Positions 43,880-54,596 of a stretch of 64,000 bases of DNA are shown in pieces. Source of the DNA: Sphingobacteriaceae bacterium (GTDB taxonomy: Bacteria > Bacteroidota > Bacteroidia > Sphingobacteriales > Sphingobacteriaceae); assembly GCA_014380615.1 (NCBI GenBank), contig JACMJM010000013.1, positions 1 through 64,000 of the forward strand. Direction: 5' to 3'. Under the pieces are notes generated by a model, which searched no databases, had not been told where the DNA came from, and saw nothing but the letters and a program-made list of their open reading frames with translations. The position numbers and the translations under genes are program-made. Numbering within the stretch: the first letter of the stretch is position 1; each line of letters begins with the position of its first letter.

Positions 43880-44747
43880 ACGAATAAACTGGAAAGCGAT
43901 TTTATACGGTTTCCTCTGGCTCATCAGCCTGGGGGGATTGGTAACGCTTATGAGTTTTATCGAGATTAAGAAAGATGAGATGAAGTGCGAAGATATCAAA
44001 GTGATTATTCCTGAAGTGGATAGTTTTATTCATCGGGATGATATCGATGAAATGATTCAAAAAAACTCAGGCCCCTTAATTGGACGCAGGCTGCATAACA
44101 TCGATATCCATGAAATTGAAGAAGCACTTAAAGCTAACCCGTATATAGAAGATGCTAAAGTTTTCGCTGATATGAACGGTGTGTTAAACGTTAAGATCCG
44201 CCAGCGCGAGCCGGTACTAAGGGTTTTAAATTTCACTAACCAAGATTTCTATATCGACAAAAATGGTTTAAAAATGCCGGTGTCGGCCAACTTCACAGCG
44301 CACGTGCTGGTTGCTAACGGGTTTATTCTGGAGCCCTTCGGAAACCGGGTGGATACACTCAGAACAGAATTGGCGAAAGATCTTTTTAAAACGGCTTTGT
44401 TTGTTGAAGGAGACACCTTGTGGCGCGAGCAGATAGAGCAATTATATGTTAATCAGCAAAGCGAAATAGAAATGGTACCCAGGGTGGGTAATCATAAAAT
44501 TATTTTGGGCGGGGCTGATTCGCTCCAAACCAAGTTTGAAAACCTGCTTGCGTTTTATAAAAAAGCAATACCTGCAGTAGGCTGGGACGCTTACAAAACC
44601 ATCAATATTAAATATGCCAATCAGGTGGTTTGTGTAAAAAATGTAATAGACAGCACGTTGGTAACGTCGATACCCAAACCCGCTGCTAAAAAAATAACAG
44701 ACACTCTTAACAAAATTCAGGATACAGTAAAAACAGTAACACGTTAA
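43872..44747 (+). CDS. ftsQ: Cell division protein FtsQ
   Basis: 291 aa bitopic protein. N-terminal membrane helix about 12-30 (LYGFLWLISLGGLVTLMSFI), a POTRA-like domain (about 38-115; IHRDDIDEMIQKNSG, EIEEALKANPYIEDAKVF) and a periplasmic beta domain (VKIRQREPVLRVLN, DFYIDKNGLKMPV). Position between murC and ftsA confirms the call. It scaffolds the divisome with FtsL. Two bases separate it from ftsA. Confidence 0.93.
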   Translation: MLKRINWKAILYGFLWLISLGGLVTLMSFIEIKKDEMKCEDIKVIIPEVDSFIHRDDIDEMIQKNSGPLIGRRLHNIDIHEIEEALKANPYIEDAKVFADMNGVLNVKIRQREPVLRVLNFTNQDFYIDKNGLKMPVSANFTAHVLVANGFILEPFGNRVDTLRTELAKDLFKTALFVEGDTLWREQIEQLYVNQQSEIEMVPRVGNHKIILGGADSLQTKFENLLAFYKKAIPAVGWDAYKTINIKYANQVVCVKNVIDSTLVTSIPKPAAKKITDTLNKIQDTVKTVTR

Positions 44748-44749
44748 TT

Positions 44750-46099
44750 ATGGAAAAAGGTACTTCTACATTATCTAAAGGTTCACCTATTGTTGTAGGC
44801 CTAGACATAGGTACTACAAAGATCTGTGTGATTGTTGGCCGGAGGAACGGTCAGCGTAAAATAGAAATATTGGGAATCGGGAAAGCAGAATCTGCCGGTG
44901 TAACACGTGGTGTAGTATCCAATATTCAGAAAACCGTGCAGGGAATCTTGCTTGCGGTAGATGAGGCAAGCTCACAATCAAACGTCGACGTAAAAATCGT
45001 TAATGTTGGTATTGCGGGTCAGCACATTAAAAGCCTTCAGCATCGGGGGATATTGACGCGAAAGGACCTTAACAACGAGATTCAGCGTAAAGATATCGAT
45101 AAGCTGATCGAAGATATGTATAAGCTGGTAATGCCTCCGGGTGAAGAAATTATCCATGTTCTTCCACAGGAATTTACTGTTGATAATGAACCGGGGATCA
45201 AAGATCCGATCGGTATGGCAGGAGTGCGTCTGGAAGCGAATTTCCATATAATTTCCGGACATGTGAGTGCTGTAAAAAATATTCTGAAGTGTGTAGGCAA
45301 TGCAAACCTGGAGACTCAGGAGCTGATCCTGGAACCTTTAGCATCTTCCGAATCTGTTTTGAGTGATGAAGAGAAAGAAGCCGGTGTGGTATTGGTAGAT
45401 ATCGGCGGTGGTACTACCGATGTAGCCATATTCCATGAAGGAATTATTCGTCATACCGCAGTTATTCCTTTCGGAGGAAATAGTGTTACTGAGGATATCC
45501 GTGAAGGTTGTTCGGTTATGCGAAATCAGGCAGAGCTATTAAAAACACGTTTCGGATCAGCATTAGCTGATGAAAATAAAGAAAATGAAATTATCTGTGT
45601 TCCCGGGTTAAGAGGAAGGGAACCGAAAGAGATTTCAGTAAAAAACCTTGCTTACGTTATCCAGGCCAGGATGGAAGAAATTATCGAGCATATTTATTAC
45701 GAGATAAAATCATCCGGATACGAAAAGAAATTAATTGCCGGTATTGTAATTACCGGTGGTGGCGCGCAGCTTAAACACCTCTCTCAATTAGTAGAATATG
45801 TTACTGGTTTAGATTGCCGTATAGGCTATCCTAACGAACATTTGGCCAAAAATGAGGTGTTAGCAAAAAATGTATACGATGATTTGAAAAGCCCGATGTA
45901 CGCAACGGGGATTGGTTTATTAATAAAAGGAATTCAAAAAACGGAGGAGATGATGGAAGCGGTAAAACAGCCGGGTGTTTTTGTAGAAAAACCCCAACAG
46001 GAGAAGAGCAAAAAGAGCTTTGGATTGTTTGATAAACTGCTTCAAACAGGAGCTAAGTTTATCAAGGATGATATTAAAGACGAGGATTATATTAAGTAG
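44750..46099 (+). CDS. ftsA: Cell division actin-like protein FtsA
   Basis: 449 aa. Actin-fold motifs: VGLDIGTTKICVIVG, VVLVDIGGGTTDVAIF and GIVITGGGAQLKHLSQL. The C-terminal part (about 400-449, KKSFGLFDKLLQTGAKF) contains an amphipathic stretch suited to membrane binding. Tethers FtsZ to the membrane. Followed by a 126-bp gap with two DnaA-box sequences before ftsZ. Confidence 0.96.
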   Translation: MEKGTSTLSKGSPIVVGLDIGTTKICVIVGRRNGQRKIEILGIGKAESAGVTRGVVSNIQKTVQGILLAVDEASSQSNVDVKIVNVGIAGQHIKSLQHRGILTRKDLNNEIQRKDIDKLIEDMYKLVMPPGEEIIHVLPQEFTVDNEPGIKDPIGMAGVRLEANFHIISGHVSAVKNILKCVGNANLETQELILEPLASSESVLSDEEKEAGVVLVDIGGGTTDVAIFHEGIIRHTAVIPFGGNSVTEDIREGCSVMRNQAELLKTRFGSALADENKENEIICVPGLRGREPKEISVKNLAYVIQARMEEIIEHIYYEIKSSGYEKKLIAGIVITGGGAQLKHLSQLVEYVTGLDCRIGYPNEHLAKNEVLAKNVYDDLKSPMYATGIGLLIKGIQKTEEMMEAVKQPGVFVEKPQQEKSKKSFGLFDKLLQTGAKFIKDDIKDEDYIK

Positions 46100-46117
46100 T
46101 TTTCAACAATGGGCGAA

Positions 46118-46146
46118 TTATCCACATAATCAACACTTGTGGAAAA
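46118..46146. promoter_or_regulatory. Inverted pair of DnaA boxes between ftsA and ftsZ
   Basis: TTATCCACA (46118-46126) is a perfect consensus DnaA box. TGTGGAAAA (46138-46146) is TTTTCCACA on the other strand, which fits the relaxed box TTWTNCACA. They face each other across 11 bp, about 80 bp before the ftsZ ATG. Confidence 0.55.
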
Positions 46147-46225
46147 CGTCTGTGTAAAATTAATTAATATTACATCTAGGAATAGGATTAATAAATCAAA
46201 ATCTACTAAACTGATTAATAGCGAT

Positions 46226-47866
46226 ATGCAGTTTGAAATGTTAAAAGAAAAGTCATCAATTATTAAAGTAATTGGTGTTGGTGGTGGCGGTGGAAATGCT
46301 GTAAACCACATGTACAGGCAGGGAATCACAGGTGTAGATTTCATTATCTGTAATACTGATGCACAAGCATTAGAATTGAGCCCTATTCCGAATAAGGTTC
46401 AGTTGGGAGCAAGTCTAACCGAGGGGATGGGAGCAGGTTCGATACCTGAAGTGGGAAAGAATTCTGCTATCGAAAATATCGAAGACATTAAACGCATGCT
46501 GGGCAGCAACACAAAAATGTTGTTTATCACCGCGGGTATGGGTGGAGGTACTGGTACAGGTGCGAGCCCTATCATAGCAAAAGCAGCAAAGGAGCTGGAT
46601 ATATTAACAGTTGGTATCATTACAACTCCGTTTTCTTTTGAGGGCAAGCGCAGAAAGATGCAGGCTGAAGATGGCTTGGAAGAATTCAAAAAATATGTGG
46701 ATTCGTATCTTGTGATATCAAACGATCGTCTTCGTGAGATTTTCGGAAACCTTACTTTAAGTGCGGCGTTTGCGCAGGCAGACAATATCTTAACAACTGC
46801 CGCTAAAGGTATCGCCGAAATCATCACTATTCCTGGCTATATAAACGTTGACTTTAAGGATGTTCGCACGGTGATGCAAAGCAGCGGTGTTGCCATCATG
46901 GGTAGTTATTCTGCCGAAGGCGAAAATCGTGCCTTTCGTGCGGTTGAAGGTGCCCTTGCGTCTCCATTGTTAAAAGATAATGAGATTGAAGGAGCAAGAT
47001 ATATTCTTCTGAATATCAGTTCTGGTAATAAAGAGGTTTCTATGGATGAGGTTAGTATTATTACTGATTACATTCAGCAGGAGGCCGGCCTTGCCGCCGA
47101 TCTGATCTGGGGTAACTGTGTTGACGAGGCATTGGGTGAAAAAATATCAGTAACTATAATTGCTACCGGCTTTCAAACCAAAGAGGAGCGGGCTTCAGAG
47201 AAGAGTCAGGTGAAAAAAGTGTCTCTTTTAACGCCAGAGAATGCCCCCATGGTTACGCCTGTAAACACCATGAATTCGTTCATTACCCCAACCGCTCCTG
47301 AGCCAGAAGTTTTCGCTGAGCAGGAAATGGTACTTAAAGGTTCTGAAGTTCAGCCGGATCTGTTCGCCGGATTTTTCAATCAAAAGGAAAAGGCAGAGGA
47401 TATCAACAGTACAGACAGTCAATATATTCGTCATACCTTACAGGAGAATGAACCTCAGGTTTCCGACGAACCAAAATTTGAATTCGGATTAAAAGTAGAA
47501 GAGTCAGAATACCAGTTTAACGAGCCGGTAGCAGAGTTTTCAAGCCCGGTTGAGGAGATTATGCTTCCAGAGCCAGAGCCTCAGGCATTTAATCCTGATG
47601 AAAATAAAACTGATGAGTCTATTGAAGAGCAATTGCGGAAATCAAAGGAGCGTATTTTACGCTTAAAGGATCTAAGTATGAAGCTTCGTACAGCAAACGG
47701 ATTACAGGAACTTGAAAATGAGCCCGCTTATAAGCGGAAGCAAATGGCCCTACAGCAGGTGCCTCATTCTTCGGAGTCGCAAGTTTCGCGTTTTACATTG
47801 TCAAACGATGAAGGTATAACAGAAATAAGGCCTAATAACTCCTTTCTGCATGATAACGTAGATTAG
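46226..47866 (+). CDS. ftsZ: Tubulin-like cell division GTPase FtsZ
   Basis: 546 aa from ATG 46226 (MQFEMLKEKSSIIKVIGVGG), the usual Bacteroidota start; the frame is open back to a GTG at 46139 through the DnaA-box region. GTP-binding GGGGGNAVNHMY and tubulin signature GGGTGTGASPIIA. A long acidic C-terminal linker (about 330-500) links the GTPase core to the terminal peptide (ITEIRPNNSFLHDNVD). Forms the Z-ring. Last gene of the dcw cluster; a strong terminator follows. Confidence 0.97.
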   Translation: MQFEMLKEKSSIIKVIGVGGGGGNAVNHMYRQGITGVDFIICNTDAQALELSPIPNKVQLGASLTEGMGAGSIPEVGKNSAIENIEDIKRMLGSNTKMLFITAGMGGGTGTGASPIIAKAAKELDILTVGIITTPFSFEGKRRKMQAEDGLEEFKKYVDSYLVISNDRLREIFGNLTLSAAFAQADNILTTAAKGIAEIITIPGYINVDFKDVRTVMQSSGVAIMGSYSAEGENRAFRAVEGALASPLLKDNEIEGARYILLNISSGNKEVSMDEVSIITDYIQQEAGLAADLIWGNCVDEALGEKISVTIIATGFQTKEERASEKSQVKKVSLLTPENAPMVTPVNTMNSFITPTAPEPEVFAEQEMVLKGSEVQPDLFAGFFNQKEKAEDINSTDSQYIRHTLQENEPQVSDEPKFEFGLKVEESEYQFNEPVAEFSSPVEEIMLPEPEPQAFNPDENKTDESIEEQLRKSKERILRLKDLSMKLRTANGLQELENEPAYKRKQMALQQVPHSSESQVSRFTLSNDEGITEIRPNNSFLHDNVD

Positions 47867-47885
47867 CGTCTCTCAAAACATGTAG

Positions 47886-47918
47886 AGCCTTTATCATGAA
47901 TTTGATAAAGGCTTTTTT
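47886..47918 (+). terminator. Rho-independent terminator of the dcw cluster
   Basis: AGCCTTTATC (47886-47895), 8-nt loop, GATAAAGGCT (47904-47913), then TTTTT. Begins 20 bp after the ftsZ stop. Confidence 0.9.
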
Positions 47919-48089
47919 GATTGAAGTAGCTTGCGTATCTCTATCTTATCTTTTGGGCCTGAAATCTTTTTTCATTAAACCTATAACCTGATCATTTGTA
48001 GGAAGGATATGTTCTTTTATATTGCCCTGATTAAAAAAAGTTCATGACATACATCTCTTTTTTGCTTAGAGGCATCTTTTCTTTTCAAA

Positions 48090-48120
48090 TTGTTAATCAG
48101 CTTTAAAAAGGCTAAATTCG
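48090..48120 (+). promoter_or_regulatory. Bacteroidota-type promoter of the spt-like gene
   Basis: TTG (48090-48092) and TAAATTCG (48113-48120; TAnnTTTG with one mismatch) are 20 bp apart, the spacing expected for -33/-7 boxes. The predicted start lies about 30 bp before the TTG start codon. Confidence 0.5.
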
Positions 48121-48154
48121 CAACTTTATTTATTATCACTAAAACACTATAGAA

Positions 48155-49393
48155 TTGGATTTATTTGATAAAATAGCTAAAAATATGGGACCGCTAGGCC
48201 AACATCAAAAGATGGCTCACGGTTATTTCGCATTTCCGAAATTGGAAGGCGATATCGCACCTCATATGAAATTTCGTGGAAAAGAGCATTTGGTGTGGAG
48301 CTTAAACAACTACCTGGGTTTAGCCAATCATCCGGAAGTACGTGAAGCCGATGCGAAAGCGGCGGCAGAGTTTGGATTAGCTTATCCGATGGGAGCCAGG
48401 ATGATGTCGGGTAACTCAAATCATCACGAAGCTCTTGAACAGGAACTAGCCTCATTTACCGGTTTTCAGGATGCGTTTTTATTGAACTTCGGTTATCAGG
48501 GAATGGTATCTATTATTGATACCCTGGTTGACAGAAATGATGTAATAGTTTATGATGGTGAATCTCATGCTTGTATTATTGATGGCGTTCGCTTACATAT
48601 GGGCAAACGCTTCGTGTACCAGCACAATGATATAGACAGTTGTAAAAAGCAATTAGAACGAGCCACTAAGCTAGTGGAACAAACAGGCGGAGGTATACTC
48701 GTTATTACTGAAGGAGTATTTGGTATGTCGGGTGCCCAGGGCAAACTGAAAGAATTGGTAGAGTTGAAAGAGCAGTTTAAGTTCCGTTTGCTGATAGATG
48801 ACGCCCACGGATTTGGTACGATGGGTAAAACAGGTGCGGGAACTCATGAGGCTCAGGAATGTATAGATGGTATCGATGTTTATTTCGGAACATTTGCTAA
48901 ATCAATGGCTGGGATTGGAGCCTTCGTTGCTTCTACCGAAGAGATTACAAACTACCTTCGTTATAATATGCGTTCTCAAACCTTTGCAAAGGCATTGCCT
49001 ATGCCAATGGTGGTGGGATTGAGAAAACGCTTGGAACTTCTTAAAAGTAAGCCCGAATTAAGGGAGAAACTTTGGGAAATTGCTACTGCGCTTCAAACGG
49101 GCTTACGTGAGCGCGGCTTTAATCTCGGGTTAACTAACACCATGGTAACCCCCGTGTTTCTTAAGGGAGAATTGCCTGAAGCTACGGCGATAACAATGGA
49201 TCTTCGCGAAAACTATGGTATCTTTTGCTCGATAGTAGTTTATCCGGTTATTCCGAAAGGATTAATGGAGCTTAGAATTATTCCTACAGCCATGCACACA
49301 CTCGAAGATGTGCAACGTACGCTGGAGGCTTTTTCTGAAGTGGGCGACAAGCTGAAAAATGGCTTTTACAAAGATAAAAACGGACTTTCTTAG
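48155..49393 (+). CDS. Serine-palmitoyltransferase-like alpha-oxoamine synthase
   Basis: 412 aa PLP enzyme of the AONS family (KBL, BioF, SPT, HemA). PLP lysine K249 (FGTFAKSMAGIGAF), DDAHGFGTMG and DGESHACIIDG are present. The N-terminus (MGPLGQHQKMAHGYFAFPKL) and the absence of biotin or tdh genes nearby favour serine palmitoyltransferase, the first step of sphingolipid synthesis in this phylum, but a KBL-like role is not excluded. The frame starts with TTG at 48155; the first ATG is at 48185 (M11). Upstream is a good -33/-7 promoter. Confidence 0.85.
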   Translation: MDLFDKIAKNMGPLGQHQKMAHGYFAFPKLEGDIAPHMKFRGKEHLVWSLNNYLGLANHPEVREADAKAAAEFGLAYPMGARMMSGNSNHHEALEQELASFTGFQDAFLLNFGYQGMVSIIDTLVDRNDVIVYDGESHACIIDGVRLHMGKRFVYQHNDIDSCKKQLERATKLVEQTGGGILVITEGVFGMSGAQGKLKELVELKEQFKFRLLIDDAHGFGTMGKTGAGTHEAQECIDGIDVYFGTFAKSMAGIGAFVASTEEITNYLRYNMRSQTFAKALPMPMVVGLRKRLELLKSKPELREKLWEIATALQTGLRERGFNLGLTNTMVTPVFLKGELPEATAITMDLRENYGIFCSIVVYPVIPKGLMELRIIPTAMHTLEDVQRTLEAFSEVGDKLKNGFYKDKNGLS

Positions 49394-49492
49394 TTTAAAA
49401 CAGGTTGAGTGTTTAAAGTTAATCTAAAGCGATATGACATCTTTTTTCTTTTAAATTAAAAATGACGTTTATTCTGTGAAGAACGGCGAAAA

Positions 49493-49501
49493 TGTGGATA
49501 A
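49493..49501. promoter_or_regulatory. Perfect DnaA box upstream of the Hc1-like gene
   Basis: TGTGGATAA, the complement of consensus TTATCCACA, about 120 bp before the Hc1 ATG and 100 bp after the spt-like stop. Confidence 0.35.
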
Positions 49502-49619
49502 AAACCTATAAAAGGAACGTTTTTATTGTTGGAATTATTTTTTTTTATTGAAAAAGGAATTTACATTCGCTTATAGCTTATAAAAAATATTAACTCATTA
49601 AAACTAAACTTATTTAACA

Positions 49620-49808
49620 ATGGCAAAATTCGAAAGATTCACTGAGCTGAAAGATTTAATCACTGGCTTAGAAGGCGACGCAGACAAGTTCTATAACAAA
49701 GGAAACAGTGCTGCCGGAACTCGCGTAAGAAAAGGGTTGCAAGACATTAAAAACCTTTCTCAAGCTATTCGTTTAGAGATTCAGGAGTCAAAAAACTCTG
49801 GTAAGTAA
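49620..49808 (+). CDS. Histone H1-like (Hc1-type) small protein
   Basis: 62 aa, MAKFERFTELKDLITGLEGD...ESKNSGK. Matches the short Hc1-like N-terminal domain found in many Bacteroidota; it lacks the long Lys/Ala-rich tail of chlamydial Hc1. Probably a nucleoid-associated protein, but DNA binding has to be inferred. Long AT-rich leader (about 220 bp from the previous gene), own strong terminator: a monocistronic, probably well expressed gene. Confidence 0.88.
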   Translation: MAKFERFTELKDLITGLEGDADKFYNKGNSAAGTRVRKGLQDIKNLSQAIRLEIQESKNSGK

Positions 49809-49826
49809 TTTACTCAATCCTAAAAT

Positions 49827-49853
49827 AAAAAAAGCCCGTTTCGGGCTTTTTTT
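49827..49853. terminator. Bidirectional terminator shared by Hc1 and dapA
   Basis: Stem AAAAAAAGCCCG / CGGGCTTTTTTT with TTT loop (49827-49853). A- and T-tracts on both sides let it work in both directions; the dapA stop codon lies in its T-tract. Confidence 0.92.
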
Positions 49854-50730
49854 ATTTTAACTCTTTTAGTTCTTTTTGGATTTTTGCTGATGTGGCTTCG
49901 CTGACATTAACAAGCGGTAATCTCAGTGTATCGTTGCAAATTCCCAAATGTTTTAATGCGGTTTTAATCCCTGCGGGATTCCCCTCCATAAATATCGAGT
50001 TTGTAAAATCAAGCACTTTGTAATGCATACACTGAGCTTCTTTAAATTTGCCGTCCAGGCATAATCTTATCATTTCGGAAAATAGTCCCGGTATCGCATT
50101 GCCAACCACAGAAATTATTCCTACGGCCCCCATAGCAATCAGTGGAAGTGATACCGCGTCGTCTCCTGATATAAAAAGAAATTCCTCGGGTTTGTCTTTC
50201 AGAGTTTTGTTAAACTGATCAAAATTCCCAGCGGCCTCTTTTACACCGATTATGTTTTTATTTTCATGAGCCAGGCGTAAAGTTGTTTCTGCGCACATGT
50301 TGCTTCCCGTTCTGGCAGGAACATTGTATAAAATTATTGGCAGAGCGGATGCCTCGGCAACTGCCTTGTAATGCTGATAAATCCCTTCCTGCGATGGGCG
50401 GTTGTAATACGGGCTCACAGAAAGAATAGCATCATATCCCGAAATTTTAAACGCCTTTACGCTCTCTACAATTTCAGCCGTACTATTTCCTCCGATTCCC
50501 GCAACCAAGGGTACACGCCCGGCAACGGTATCTTTAGTAAATTCCCAAACAGACATTTTTTCATCCTTACTAAGTGTTGAAGATTCACCTGTAGTACCTA
50601 ATGATACCAGGTATTCTACACCACCATCAATCTGAAAATTGATCAATCTTCTTAACCCTTCGTAATCTACTGACCCGTCTGCGTTGAACGGTGTAACCAT
50701 TGCTACACCTGTTCCATGGAATTTATTCAT
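49852..50730 (-). CDS. dapA: 4-hydroxy-tetrahydrodipicolinate synthase
   Basis: 292 aa from the ATG at 50728-50730 (MNKFHGTGVAMVTPFN), which is the family length and start; the frame is open 23 codons further upstream. Schiff-base Lys164 (GVKEAAGN), Tyr135 (LYNVPARTG) and GTTGESSTL are in place. Condenses pyruvate with aspartate semialdehyde in the lysine/meso-DAP route, which feeds MurE. Confidence 0.96.
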   Translation of the reverse strand: MNKFHGTGVAMVTPFNADGSVDYEGLRRLINFQIDGGVEYLVSLGTTGESSTLSKDEKMSVWEFTKDTVAGRVPLVAGIGGNSTAEIVESVKAFKISGYDAILSVSPYYNRPSQEGIYQHYKAVAEASALPIILYNVPARTGSNMCAETTLRLAHENKNIIGVKEAAGNFDQFNKTLKDKPEEFLFISGDDAVSLPLIAMGAVGIISVVGNAIPGLFSEMIRLCLDGKFKEAQCMHYKVLDFTNSIFMEGNPAGIKTALKHLGICNDTLRLPLVNVSEATSAKIQKELKELK

Positions 50731-50851
50731 TTTCTTTATATAAGTGAGGGATTGAAATAGCTTTAACGACTTTAAATCAAACTTTTTTATCAAACCCAAA
50801 TAGCGCGCTAATTTAGGATTGATAATTGAATTTATACGATTGAATTTCAGA

Positions 50852-52912
<2,061 letters not shown>

Positions 52913-52955
52913 TTAAGACCGGAATTTTTATCTTGCGAAATAAAAATCCCTAACC

Positions 52956-53552
52956 ATGTTTAGAATTATCCTGAAACGTAAATTTATAATCTTTTTAGGC
53001 CTTAGTGCTTTAATTTCTGGCTGTGCCACCACAAAGCCAGCCTCGAACTGGTTCAAGGCGGGCGAGTGGTATAACGGACTGGCTTTAATGCCTTACGCCG
53101 ACATTAATAAAGCAGAGTTTGAAAGCCAGTATAAAAAGAATAAATCTCGATGGGACAAGGCTTTTGCTTATCTAAAAGAAACCAATCTTGAAACAGTTGC
53201 TCCGGGTAAATATTTATTGGATGGCGACAGTGTCTATGTTTCGGTAACAGAGGGCCCCGACAAGCCTTATGAGCAGACCAATTGGGAATCGCATCGTAAT
53301 ATGATTGATGTACAGTATATTGTAAGGGGGAAAGAAAAGATGGGAGTTGCGGAATTGTCTAAAGCATCGGTAACCAAAGCTTACGATCCTGCAAAAGATG
53401 TAGCGAATTATACAGCAGCCGGTAAGTTCTATGTCGCTGAGCCGGGCACCATGTACATATTTTTTCCTACCGACGTTCATCGCCCGAGCATTAAAGTAGA
53501 TGGTTATGATGTTGTTAAAAAGGTGGTGATAAAGCTGAGATATACTAAATAA
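52956..53552 (+). CDS. YhcH/YjgK/YiaL-family (DUF386) lipoprotein
   Basis: 198 aa. The N-terminus has a lipobox (LISGC, Cys at about 23), so the protein should be membrane-attached; most YhcH proteins are cytoplasmic, making this an exported version. The cupin-like DUF386 domain spans about 60-198, with NWESHRNMIDVQYIVRGKEK, PGTMYIFFPTDVHRPSI and VKKVVIKLRY. His and Glu residues of these motifs are likely metal ligands. The family is linked to sialic-acid and other sugar metabolism; the substrate here is unknown. Confidence 0.88.
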   Translation: MFRIILKRKFIIFLGLSALISGCATTKPASNWFKAGEWYNGLALMPYADINKAEFESQYKKNKSRWDKAFAYLKETNLETVAPGKYLLDGDSVYVSVTEGPDKPYEQTNWESHRNMIDVQYIVRGKEKMGVAELSKASVTKAYDPAKDVANYTAAGKFYVAEPGTMYIFFPTDVHRPSIKVDGYDVVKKVVIKLRYTK

Positions 53553-53554
53553 GG

Positions 53555-53587
53555 AACTTTCCAAAAGTTTAAAACTTTTGGAAAGTT
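53555..53587. terminator. Near-perfect palindrome between convergent genes
   Basis: AACTTTCCAAAAGTTT (53555-53570) and AAACTTTTGGAAAGTT (53572-53587) are exactly complementary with a single central base. It begins 3 bp after the YhcH-like stop and may act as a bidirectional terminator, though it lacks a T-tract. Confidence 0.55.
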
Positions 53588-53659
53588 GGGCAATTACAAA
53601 CTGAACTATAAAAAAAATAAGTCTGAAAATAAAAAGGGACCCTTGTACTTTGAGCAAAA

Positions 53660-54328
53660 CTATAACCGCTCTTCAATCTCTTCAAATATCACCATAAACT
53701 CATTTTGGAGTTTCTCCTGGTAATTAACTAATACAGCAGTAAGCTGCAACTTCTGTGTTTCATTAAAGGGGTTTTCCCAAATCCTCATACATATACGATT
53801 TAGGGCGTAAACTATTTCCCCAGGGTTGCTATAGCTGTTAAGATATTTGGCCTCAATAAACTCATCAAGAAACTTAAAAAATATCCCAGTGTCAGTAAGA
53901 TTATTGATTTGAAAAAATGATTCTAATTCAAGTTTATCTGTGTTTTTTAAATGCAAATAAAAAGCTGTGGTATCAAGCGCGATTTCGGTTAACAACAAGC
54001 TGTCTAACATTAGTTCGAGTGCGATATGAGCCACGAAAAAGGGCTTAGCCGCTGAGCTTGTTAAAAACGGCGATATCGCTATTCGCAGGTTGCTTGTATG
54101 CTGAAGAAAAAAATCAGAGCAATGGAAATATTTATCTACTTCGATGTGCCGTTTCCATCCGGTGTATAAATTCTTTAAGGCAGGTGTTTGGTATTTATCT
54201 TCATGCTTATCAGGGCGGATGTTCCAATCTTTTTTTGCGTTTTTTAATAGATCCGGCAATACCATCCCTATCACCTGGTGAGGGTCAGGCGTATACCGGT
54301 CAAAATAAAAATGCGATAAAAAATTCAT
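53660..54328 (-). CDS. AcpH-like (DUF479) acyl-carrier-protein phosphodiesterase candidate
   Basis: 222 aa. Starts MNFLSHFYFDR, with a conserved early His, then VIGMVLPDLLKN and a GWKRHIEVDKYFHCSDFF segment resembling the H-x(3)-D pattern of the HD-like DUF479 fold. The family hydrolyses the phosphopantetheine arm of ACP in some bacteria. Similarity judged by eye only, so the specific activity is uncertain. Its ATG overlaps the stop of a 63-codon frame by one base. Confidence 0.65.
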   Translation of the reverse strand: MNFLSHFYFDRYTPDPHQVIGMVLPDLLKNAKKDWNIRPDKHEDKYQTPALKNLYTGWKRHIEVDKYFHCSDFFLQHTSNLRIAISPFLTSSAAKPFFVAHIALELMLDSLLLTEIALDTTAFYLHLKNTDKLELESFFQINNLTDTGIFFKFLDEFIEAKYLNSYSNPGEIVYALNRICMRIWENPFNETQKLQLTAVLVNYQEKLQNEFMVIFEEIEERL

Positions 54329-54519
54329 TAAACTGGTGATTGTTCTGTAAGGGGAAATATGTGTTGCAGCAAGGTACGAATTAAATAAGATTCTGGATGA
54401 TAGCGTGTTGTGTTATAGGCTTGGCTTTTACATCTCCTGGGTTTTTCGATTAAATCAATTCTCAGGCGATAAGCTTTATTTTCAAGCGTTTCCCTTTCTA
54501 CTATTTCGATCTCCTGCAT
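54328..54519 (-). CDS. Possible small protein coupled to the AcpH-like gene
   Basis: 63 aa, MQEIEIVERETLENKAYRLR..., no recognised family. It is supported by a TAATG stop-start overlap with the AcpH-like gene and by a plausible hydrophilic composition. There is a competing plus-strand frame of similar length, which looks worse. Could be a fragment of a longer ancestral gene. Confidence 0.45.
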   Translation of the reverse strand: MQEIEIVERETLENKAYRLRIDLIEKPRRCKSQAYNTTRYHPESYLIRTLLQHIFPLTEQSPV

Positions 54520-54569
54520 ATCTATCTAACATACCATTGTATAGGCAGTTTTTAATTTCTCAATTCTGC

Positions 54570-54577
54570 TATCTTTG
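54570..54577 (+). promoter_or_regulatory. -7 element upstream of tyrS
   Basis: TATCTTTG, exact TAnnTTTG, ends 19 bp before the tyrS ATG. The nearest TTG is 30 bp upstream, outside the usual spacing. Confidence 0.45.
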
Positions 54578-54596
54578 CACACTTTAATCGAAACAT

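Noticed and set aside
46139-46225. GTG-initiated N-terminal extension of FtsZ
   Set aside because: Would translate the DnaA-box region; the conserved FtsZ start is MQFEMLKEKSS at 46226.
54405-54587. 60-codon plus-strand frame upstream of tyrS
   Set aside because: Overlaps the minus-strand 63-codon frame, is Phe/Leu/Tyr-rich with no start signal, and covers the tyrS promoter.
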